Positions 57,979-64,000 of a stretch of 64,000 nt of DNA are shown piece by piece (position 1 is the stretch's first letter; every line of letters starts with the position of its first letter). The position numbers and the translations under genes were made by a program. The stretch covers positions 310,001 to 374,000 of the forward strand of contig CP015605.1 of assembly GCA_002284895.1 (NCBI GenBank), read 5' to 3'. The DNA is from Actinobacteria bacterium IMCC19121 (lineage in GTDB: Bacteria; Actinomycetota; Actinomycetes; Nanopelagicales; Nanopelagicaceae). The notes beneath the pieces are model-generated. The model had not been told where the DNA came from. It searched no databases and saw only the letters and a list, made by a program, of their open reading frames with translations.

Positions 57979-58942
57979 AATATATCCGCACCGACTAAAA
58001 ATAGGTACAGCGACTGTCTCTGCAGAAATTCCTGGCGGTAACAGTTCAGTTTTTAAAGGGCATCTACCTGATGGTACTGCATTAGCTATTAAAGAGTATA
58101 AAGGCGATAAGCAACGAATAGAAAGAATGCTCTCCCGTGAAGAGAAAGCTATAAATTTTCTTCGGGGGCATGGAATGCGAGATATTCCAGAGATTCTAGA
58201 AGTTAGAACTGATTTAGGTTTGATTGTGTATAGATGGATTGAAGGGAATGCGCCGTTAGCTAATCATGAAGCAATGAATGCAATAATCAAAATGAATGGT
58301 GCCCTTGCAGATATCCACAAAAACGGTGGAATTTTCGATAATGCAATCGATGCAGTATTTTCCGTACCTGAAATTAGTAATCAAATCTTGACTCGTATTC
58401 AGCAGTTTCACGTGTCTTACCCGACAACTAGAATACGTGTCTTGTGCGACCAATTGAATGAACGATTACGTAGTTGTATAAGCAGTAAATCTCAAAATTC
58501 TGAATTCACTCAGCACACATTAAGCGTCTCAGATTTAGGAACACATAATATAATCTCTTCGGAAGGTGTTTATAACTTTATTGATTTTGAATTCTTTGGA
58601 TTAGATAGTATTCATAAACTAGTAGGAGATTTCTTGTTGCACCCCAGAAATGATTTTAAAGAGGCAGAGATGTTTCGGTTTATGGAATCAATTTCCAATA
58701 TTTCAAATTGGGATTCAATTGAACTAAACAAAGTTATGCCTCTATTGACACTTAAATGGGCGCTGATTGCCTATGGGCGGACATTTAGAGAGGCAAAACT
58801 TGAGGCAACAGGCGAAATCACAGAAGAACAGATTAAGAAATCCAATGGTTCCCTTTACTTGGATTACTTCGACTCATTAAGGCTTGCTGAGGGTCAGGAC
58901 AGGTTCGTAACATTTCGTTCTTTCAAAGGTAGTATTGGCTAG
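57968..58942 (+). CDS. Aminoglycoside phosphotransferase/choline kinase-like kinase
   Basis: 324-residue protein with a protein-kinase-like fold. Residues near 30-50 contain the glycine loop and a Lys (ALAIKEYKG); the catalytic loop is degenerate, SDLGTHNII instead of HGDLHxxN, but keeps Asp and Asn; the metal site is IDFEFFG, a DFG-like motif. It may phosphorylate a sugar or other polyol in the pathway. AT-rich codon use matches its neighbours. It overlaps the HAD gene upstream. Confidence 0.72.
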   Translation: MKNEIYPHRLKIGTATVSAEIPGGNSSVFKGHLPDGTALAIKEYKGDKQRIERMLSREEKAINFLRGHGMRDIPEILEVRTDLGLIVYRWIEGNAPLANHEAMNAIIKMNGALADIHKNGGIFDNAIDAVFSVPEISNQILTRIQQFHVSYPTTRIRVLCDQLNERLRSCISSKSQNSEFTQHTLSVSDLGTHNIISSEGVYNFIDFEFFGLDSIHKLVGDFLLHPRNDFKEAEMFRFMESISNISNWDSIELNKVMPLLTLKWALIAYGRTFREAKLEATGEITEEQIKKSNGSLYLDYFDSLRLAEGQDRFVTFRSFKGSIG

Positions 58943-58944
58943 TC

Positions 58945-59784
58945 ATGACAACTAATTATGTGGAACTCGCTAACAAGATAGCGCTTGATAAGAGATCAAG
59001 AGTGCTTCGCTCGATGGTTCTTGATGCCCTCGAGGGCGGAGGGCGAGGTCATCTTGGGCCAGCTTTGTCTTTGCTTGAGATAGTCAGAGCGCTCTATGAC
59101 TCCGTGTTAAATCATGACCCTTCAAACCCCTTGCTTGTGAGTAGAGATAGGTTTGTACTGAGCAAGGGCCACGGGTGTTTAGGTTTGTTTACCGTTTTAG
59201 CAGATCACGGTTATTTTCCAACCTCTGAGTTACGAGGGTTTTGTGGTTTTGAATCCAATTTGGGAGGGCACCCCGAAAGGGCTACGTTGCCCGGCATTGA
59301 ATTCTCTACTGGAGCACTTGGACACGGCCTTTCTGTCGGAATTGGCATGGCAATGGCTTCTCGATTACGTAATGAGAAATGGCGCACATTCGTGTTACTC
59401 GGTGACGGTGAACTAAATGAAGGATCGGTGTGGGAAGGAGCTATGCATGCCTCGCAGCACCAACTTGGTGCATTGACGGTTATTGTGGATTTCAATCGCA
59501 TGCAAGCATCAGGCGACATTGATTCGATTGTTTCACTAGCACCACTAGCTGCTAAATGGGAAGCATTCGGTTTTGAAGTTACCGAAGTCAATGGCCACGA
59601 TGTTGAACAATTAACAGAAGTTCTAGGAAACTCTATAAATCCTCATGGGAAACCTAGAGTTGTAATTGCCCATACAGTTAAAGGAAAAGGTTTTGTTTCG
59701 GCCGAGAATTCAACTGCATGGCACCATAAAGCTAAAATTGCTAAAGATGAAATTTCCTCTCTACGGGCAGAAGTGGCTGTCTAA
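58945..59784 (+). CDS. Transketolase, N-terminal (thiamine diphosphate) subunit
   Basis: 279-residue protein equal to the first half of transketolase. GHLGPALSLLEI, LSKGHGCLGL and the ThDP/metal motif GDGELNEGSVWEGAMHAS (about residue 152 on) are visible. Split transketolases transfer a two-carbon unit between sugar phosphates. It overlaps the C-terminal subunit gene by one base. As part of a glycan cluster it could supply sedoheptulose 7-phosphate or build a branched or shortened sugar. Confidence 0.92.
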   Translation: MTTNYVELANKIALDKRSRVLRSMVLDALEGGGRGHLGPALSLLEIVRALYDSVLNHDPSNPLLVSRDRFVLSKGHGCLGLFTVLADHGYFPTSELRGFCGFESNLGGHPERATLPGIEFSTGALGHGLSVGIGMAMASRLRNEKWRTFVLLGDGELNEGSVWEGAMHASQHQLGALTVIVDFNRMQASGDIDSIVSLAPLAAKWEAFGFEVTEVNGHDVEQLTEVLGNSINPHGKPRVVIAHTVKGKGFVSAENSTAWHHKAKIAKDEISSLRAEVAV

Positions 59785-60716
59785 TGAGACAGAAAGCCCT
59801 TACAACAGTCTATAAACTAGCCAAACAAGACCCCAGAGTTTTATTCATTGGCTCTGACTTAGGTGCCGGAACGCTTCAGGCTATGCGGGAAGATATTCCA
59901 GGGCAGTTTTTTATGGAAGGAATTTCTGAGCAACATATTGTTGGTTTTGCTGCAGGACTTGCACAAGAAGGTTTTATACCTTACATAAATACAATTGGTA
60001 CATTCTTAACAAGACGATCATTTGAACAAGTTTCAATAGACGTTGGTCTTCACTGCTTGCCAGTACGCCTATTATCAAGCGGCGGCGGGATGGTATACGC
60101 ACCATTAGGGCCAACACACACAGCGGTAGAGGATTTTTCCTTAATGCTAAGCGTCCCTAATATGAAAGTTTTTGCCCCAGCTGATGCATTTGAGATGGAA
60201 AATCTCCTAACCGCATTGGTTGACGATGGAGACCCCCATTATGTTCGCTTTGGCAAGGGGGGAGAAACCATAGTCACTCAAGATTTTCCAACTTTTGAAT
60301 TCTCACCAAAGGTTTTTGGTGAGAATTCATCAGATGTAGTGATTTTTACTACAGGGGTCATGCTCCAGCATTGCCTTGAGGCGCGCGCGCACCTTCTTAG
60401 TCAGGGAATATCAACCACTGTATTACATTTTCCCTATTTAAATGATTTATCGATTGAGCAAATTGCTTCCCATATTGAGTCGGCCCGATTAATGGTTTGT
60501 GTGGAGGAGCATGTCCCTAGAGGGGGTCTCTTTACGCAGATTCTTCACGAATTCGCTTCAACGCGAATATCTACCAAGAACCTCTATCAACTGTCGTTAC
60601 CGAGTGCATTTTCCCATAATTATGGCTCTCAAATCGATCACTTAGATTTAAATGGCCTGACGGCACCAAAGATTGCCGCACACGTTGAGGCTTTATTAGT
60701 TAATAACGGCAAATAA
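59784..60716 (+). CDS. Transketolase, C-terminal subunit
   Basis: 310-residue protein with the pyrimidine-binding domain (FMEGISEQHIVGFAAGLAQEG, holding the Glu that activates ThDP, and YINTIGTFL) and the C-terminal transketolase domain. It starts in the TAATG overlap with the N-terminal subunit, so the two are made in equal amounts. The pair resembles split TktA/TktB and deoxyxylulose-synthase-like proteins; the missing link peptide shows it is a true two-subunit form, not a frameshift, because both halves have full family ends. Confidence 0.92.
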   Translation: MRQKALTTVYKLAKQDPRVLFIGSDLGAGTLQAMREDIPGQFFMEGISEQHIVGFAAGLAQEGFIPYINTIGTFLTRRSFEQVSIDVGLHCLPVRLLSSGGGMVYAPLGPTHTAVEDFSLMLSVPNMKVFAPADAFEMENLLTALVDDGDPHYVRFGKGGETIVTQDFPTFEFSPKVFGENSSDVVIFTTGVMLQHCLEARAHLLSQGISTTVLHFPYLNDLSIEQIASHIESARLMVCVEEHVPRGGLFTQILHEFASTRISTKNLYQLSLPSAFSHNYGSQIDHLDLNGLTAPKIAAHVEALLVNNGK

Positions 60717-60730
60717 CATAGGATGAGCAC

Positions 60731-61396
60731 ATGAGAAAAGAGTTAAATTTAGTTACAAGTCTTCACATGGCTACCAAGAGGGATTACTTGGGTCGGATGA
60801 ATGATTCAAAAGTAGAAGCAATGATGATAGCTAAGCAATACGGCGCCGACTATTGGGACGGTGACCGTAAGTATGGATATGGTGGATATAAATATATGCC
60901 TGGTCGTTGGGCAACAGTTGCCCAAAAACTCATCGATCTTTATGGGTTAAAAGCGGGTAGTAAAGTACTAGACGTTGGGTGCGGCAAGGGGTTTCTCCTA
61001 TATGAGATGCAGTTAATAGAGCCTGGTCTAGAAATTCATGGGTTTGACATTTCTCAATATGGTTTAGACCATGCACACCCAGATCTAAAAGCAAACCTAT
61101 TTATACATCGAGCACAGGACCCATACCCATTCGGAGACAATTCTTTTGATCTCGTAATATCACTAGGTACTCTCCACAATTTGCATATTTTTGAGTTAGA
61201 GATTGCCGTGGCAGAAATTGAACGTGTCGGCAAGCAAGGTTACATAATGCTCGAAAGCTTCCGAAATGAATTAGAAATGTTTAACTTAGAATGTTGGGCA
61301 TTAACAGCAGAGTCATTGATGGATGTTGATGAATGGAAATGGGTATATGACCGTTTTGGATTCAAAGGCGACTACGAGTTCATTTTCTTTGAGTAA
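60731..61396 (+). CDS. Class I SAM-dependent methyltransferase
   Basis: 221-residue methyltransferase with the SAM motif VLDVGCGKGFLLYEM near residue 83 and the second acidic motif at HGFDIS. It lacks the zinc module of the 49037 gene, so is not a C-methyltransferase of that type. Possible substrates are hydroxyls on the sugar or a small precursor. It lies 14 nt after the transketolase pair. Confidence 0.85.
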   Translation: MRKELNLVTSLHMATKRDYLGRMNDSKVEAMMIAKQYGADYWDGDRKYGYGGYKYMPGRWATVAQKLIDLYGLKAGSKVLDVGCGKGFLLYEMQLIEPGLEIHGFDISQYGLDHAHPDLKANLFIHRAQDPYPFGDNSFDLVISLGTLHNLHIFELEIAVAEIERVGKQGYIMLESFRNELEMFNLECWALTAESLMDVDEWKWVYDRFGFKGDYEFIFFE

Positions 61397-61407
61397 GAAT
61401 TAACCCC

Positions 61408-62472
61408 ATGTTATCCATTAAGTCTACACAGGCTGCAATTCTTGTTGAATCTAGTAAACCTTTAATTGTCGATGAAATTCAACTCCCCGAGGAGTTATTT
61501 GCCGGTCAGGTTCTTGTAGAGGTATTGACTAGTGGATTGTGCGGAGCTCAGATAAATGAAATAGAAGCTGTAAAAGGGCCTGACAAATTTTTACCACACC
61601 TGTTAGGGCATGAAGGTTTTGCACATGTAATTGAGGTGGGGCCGGGTGTAACAACCGTGGCACCTGGAGATCAAGTCGTGATGCATTGGCGACCAGGCAC
61701 TGGTATTCAATCAAAACCACCCATTTATAAGTGGCGAGGTAAACAACTTAATGCCGGTTGGGTGACGACCCTTAATAAGCATGCAGTTGTATCCGAGAAT
61801 CGGGTGACAAAAATCCCAAGTTCAACTCATGATAAAAATTTGATTCCATTGCTTGGTTGCGCGCTTACCACATCGCTAGGAGTCTTAGAGAATGATGCGA
61901 AAATAGGGATTCGGGATTCCTTGCTTATTTTTGGCGCAGGTGGAGTGGGACTTCTTCTCATTAAATTAGCAAAATTAATGGGTATAATTGATATTACTGT
62001 GGTCGACATTCATTCTGTGAAACTATCAAAGGCTCAAGAAATCGGAGCAACAAAAACTTTGATATTTCAAAATAAGCATGAAACCTTAACTGCATTACAA
62101 GCTATTTTTGGGAACCGTTTACCTTCAGTTGCGATTGATACAACCGGCCATACTGATGCTATTGAAATTTGCTATGAGATTTCTTTGTCAGATGCTCGAG
62201 TAATACTGGTTGGTGTTCCAAGAGCAGGGAATAATGCAAGTATTTATACATTGCCATTGCATTTTGGTAAAGTTCTTAAAGGCTCTGAGGGAGGCCAATC
62301 AAAACCAGAAAGAGACATCCCTTTGCTTATGCAGTTGGTTTCTGACAAGCGATTAAATTTTGATGACTACCCAACACATAGTTTCCCTTTGATTGGCATA
62401 AATGAAGCTATAGGTCAATTGAAAAATGGAACAATCGGGCGCATGATTATAGATTTAAGTGATACCAGGTAG
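61408..62472 (+). CDS. Zinc-type medium-chain alcohol dehydrogenase
   Basis: 354-residue MDR-family enzyme. Catalytic zinc ligands are Cys in SGLCGAQ, His/Glu in LLGHEGFAHV and Cys in LLGCALTT; the Rossmann loop is IFGAGGVGLLL. The usual four-cysteine structural zinc loop is missing. Likely to oxidise or reduce a polyol or sugar with NAD(P). Part of the same rightward operon-like run. Confidence 0.88.
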   Translation: MLSIKSTQAAILVESSKPLIVDEIQLPEELFAGQVLVEVLTSGLCGAQINEIEAVKGPDKFLPHLLGHEGFAHVIEVGPGVTTVAPGDQVVMHWRPGTGIQSKPPIYKWRGKQLNAGWVTTLNKHAVVSENRVTKIPSSTHDKNLIPLLGCALTTSLGVLENDAKIGIRDSLLIFGAGGVGLLLIKLAKLMGIIDITVVDIHSVKLSKAQEIGATKTLIFQNKHETLTALQAIFGNRLPSVAIDTTGHTDAIEICYEISLSDARVILVGVPRAGNNASIYTLPLHFGKVLKGSEGGQSKPERDIPLLMQLVSDKRLNFDDYPTHSFPLIGINEAIGQLKNGTIGRMIIDLSDTR

Positions 62473-62486
62473 AATCAGGTTCTGCG

Positions 62487-62936
62487 ATGAGAAAAATTAA
62501 TCTTTCTGAAAATGAGACGATGCCAGGAGTTTTCCATGCTTCCGCCTGGGGGCAGCCGATTGATGAAAATCTACTAGAGCTTTTGATTGAAAAGGCTAAA
62601 GTGAATTCAAATCGCAAAGCACGCCTATGTCTTCATCCAACACCCGATGAATTACTACAAGTTACGTACCTTGCATTCAGTAGCCCATATTCCGATAAAG
62701 TCCACAAGCATCCGCATCGACCAGAGGTTGTCATTCCAGTTCACGGCTTAGCACGGCATTCAACTTTTGATCTGACAGGCCGAATTCTGAATAGTCAAGT
62801 GCTAGATGGATCTAATCCAGTAGCGAATTCTACGGATGTAAACTCATGGCATTCTCTTGAGGTCCTGTCGGATAGTTTTGTGATGATAGAAATTGGGACT
62901 GGTCCATTTTTATCTACATCCACGGTATATCTGTGA
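62487..62936 (+). CDS. WbuC-like cupin-fold metalloprotein
   Basis: 149-residue small protein. RARLCLHPTPDELLQ-like residues and KHPHRPEVVIPVHG (three metal-binding His and a Glu) match the WbuC family found in O-antigen clusters. The biochemical role of WbuC is not established. It closes the run of tightly packed genes; a 313-bp gap follows. Confidence 0.8.
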   Translation: MRKINLSENETMPGVFHASAWGQPIDENLLELLIEKAKVNSNRKARLCLHPTPDELLQVTYLAFSSPYSDKVHKHPHRPEVVIPVHGLARHSTFDLTGRILNSQVLDGSNPVANSTDVNSWHSLEVLSDSFVMIEIGTGPFLSTSTVYL

Positions 62937-63249
62937 TTTCAATAATTTAGATTTGCCATAATTTTAGATTAATAAGTTATTTAGGCACGGGTCTTACAAG
63001 TTCATAGAGTAAGCTAGTAAACCTACGAAATGTGTAAACGCCTAACGTAGAAACACTTTAAATATTTTGAATAAACTTTAATAGAAAGGAGTGCCTAACA
63101 TCTTTTGGCGACTGCTTATTAAGAGCCGTTTTGCATGGCAAATGCTTCCATTCTTCTAGGAGTGCTGTAGAATTTTATTCTCTAGATTTGTGAATAGGTA
63201 AAAACAAGGAATTATACCGACAACTTAACATCTAACTTGAGGTGGCACG
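62937..63249 (+). promoter_or_regulatory. 313-bp AT-rich intergenic region upstream of carbamoyltransferase
   Basis: No RNA gene or conserved motif is recognised here. It contains an AAAGGAG sequence at about 63087-63093, followed by a small open frame of about 20 codons ending at TAG near 63160, and GAGGTGG just before the next start. A promoter for the carbamoyltransferase operon is likely; a leader peptide or terminator cannot be confirmed. Confidence 0.4.
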
Positions 63250-64000
63250 ATGACATTTATTTTAGGCTTGCACAGTTCTTTCTCTGGGACCTCGCATGAT
63301 TCTTCAGCCACGCTTGTTTTGGATGGAGTCGTTATTGGAGCTATTGAGGAAGAGAGAATCAATAGAAAAAAGACTTCAGTAGCGCACCCCCCATCAAATG
63401 CTGTTAGGGAACTATTACGCATGAACGACCTTACTATCAAAGACATTTCACTAGTTGTGTCAGATGGCATTACTTACGTAGGGATGAAAGAAAAAGTCAA
63501 AGCATGGCTTGAGTATGAGTTTGGCTTTAGTCCTGAGATAGAAATAATTGAACAACCAAAAGCGCATGTGCTAGGTTCCTTTTTCTCTTCAGGTTTTACG
63601 GAAGCACTTTCAATTAGCATTGAAGGCGTGGGAGATGGTATCTCTACCCATGTAAGTATTTGTGCTAAGGATTCTGATGGGATGTTAAATCAGTATGAAA
63701 CCCTTTATAGCGCTGATAAATCAAAATCACTTGGCAATTTCTATACTGTTTTCACACAATATTTGGGATTTGAATCGGTAGAGGGTGAATACAAAGTGAT
63801 GGGTATGAGTGCGCTAGGAAAACCACGTTTTGATTTAAGCAGTATTTTAAGTTTTGATTTGGGTTCTGGAGATATTGTCTCGAATTTAAGTGAAGTAGAG
63901 TCAGAGATAAAAAGGACGAGTTTAGCGGAGCCTGCATTTAAGAAGTCAGGAATATTGAAATACTGTAACGCTGAGCCGCGAGTGCCCAGAAATCAGATTC
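63250..64000 (+). CDS. NodU/CmcH-family carbamoyltransferase, C-terminus cut by window edge
   Basis: Open from the ATG at 63250 to the end of the window (about 250 codons). It starts MTFILGLHSSFSGTSHDSSATLVLDG and has EEERINRKK, the LGLxxxxHDSSAxLxxDG...EERxxRxK signature of O-carbamoyltransferases that use carbamoyl phosphate and ATP. MGMSALG further on is also typical. The His, Asp-Ser pair and EER are intact. The target is probably a sugar hydroxyl in the surface glycan; the C-terminal domain is out of view. Confidence 0.88.
   Translation, partial: MTFILGLHSSFSGTSHDSSATLVLDGVVIGAIEEERINRKKTSVAHPPSNAVRELLRMNDLTIKDISLVVSDGITYVGMKEKVKAWLEYEFGFSPEIEIIEQPKAHVLGSFFSSGFTEALSISIEGVGDGISTHVSICAKDSDGMLNQYETLYSADKSKSLGNFYTVFTQYLGFESVEGEYKVMGMSALGKPRFDLSSILSFDLGSGDIVSNLSEVESEIKRTSLAEPAFKKSGILKYCNAEPRVPRNQI

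Noticed and set aside
58404-58419. parS-like TTTCACGTG in the APH-like kinase gene
   Set aside because: Only 11 of 16 bases match the parS palindrome; the right half is not conserved.
58945-60716. Transketolase halves as a frameshifted pseudogene
   Set aside because: Both halves have complete ends, their own start signal and a clean TAATG overlap; split transketolases are a known functional form.
48825-64000. Insertion sequences, integrase or attachment site explaining the island
   Set aside because: No transposase, integrase, terminal inverted repeat or tRNA-derived attachment site was found in the visible part; the right border is outside the window.

Overview
The window looks like the chromosomal replication-origin region of a genome-streamlined, low-to-medium GC actinobacterium, most likely a freshwater planktonic member of the acI/Nanopelagicales lineage (Planktophila/Nanopelagicus-like). 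This assignment rests on the actinobacterial gene order parB-parA-rsmG-jag-yidC-yidD-rnpA-rpmH / dnaA-dnaN-recF-dciA-gyrB-gyrA-tRNA-Ile-tRNA-Ala-ppi-rhomboid-crgA-trpG, on a HAIR-type operator with an HspR gene in the dnaK operon, on topA-tmk-holB clustering, on AT-leaning codon use, and on very tight packing with many 1-8 nt gene overlaps. No search was run, so the lineage name is inference.

Layout. 1-4304 (minus): chromosome segregation (parB partial, parA, two parS-like sites), rsmG, the RNA-binding jag/khpB, membrane insertase yidC/yidD, rnpA and rpmH. 4305-6296: dnaA flanked by DnaA-box-bearing intergenic regions; the dnaA-dnaN gap is the best oriC candidate. 6297-15949 (plus): dnaN, recF, dciA, gyrB, gyrA, two tRNAs, cyclophilin, rhomboid, then crgA (minus) and trpG. 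The pknB/pknA/pbpA/rodA block that follows trpG in many Actinobacteria is not here. 15912-26463: EamA exporter, FadE5-like acyl-CoA dehydrogenase, dcd, a GT-C-like membrane protein with an in-frame 9-bp tandem repeat, LemA and HtpX-like genes, a two-component system, and an EtfD-like membrane iron-sulfur oxidoreductase. 26481-28620: a small glycan islet (family 2 glycosyltransferase plus flippase). 28812-32430: dnaK-grpE-dnaJ-hspR. 32431-38772: lysine-rich H1-like protein, pyrE, DedA, a sugar ABC transporter without its ATPase, and a GH1 beta-glucosidase. 38912-48824: H+-pyrophosphatase, topA, an MFS-thymidylate kinase fusion, holB, and a secreted S33 peptidase.

48825-64000 is an AT-richer surface-glycan island. 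It holds a C-methyltransferase-like gene, an SDR, a GmhA-like isomerase, an LhgO-like oxidase, two HAD proteins, two sugar epimerase/dehydratases (one apparently starting at ATT), a nucleotidyltransferase-kinase fusion in the reverse domain order to HldE, an APH-like kinase, a split transketolase pair, a methyltransferase, a zinc-type alcohol dehydrogenase, a WbuC-like cupin, and the start of a NodU/CmcH-type carbamoyltransferase. Read together these could make sedoheptulose 7-phosphate (transketolase), isomerise it (GmhA), phosphorylate and nucleotidylate it (fusion plus HAD phosphatase), and then epimerise, methylate, oxidise or reduce, and carbamoylate it. A modified NDP-heptose pathway for a surface glycan is the most interesting hypothesis in the window.
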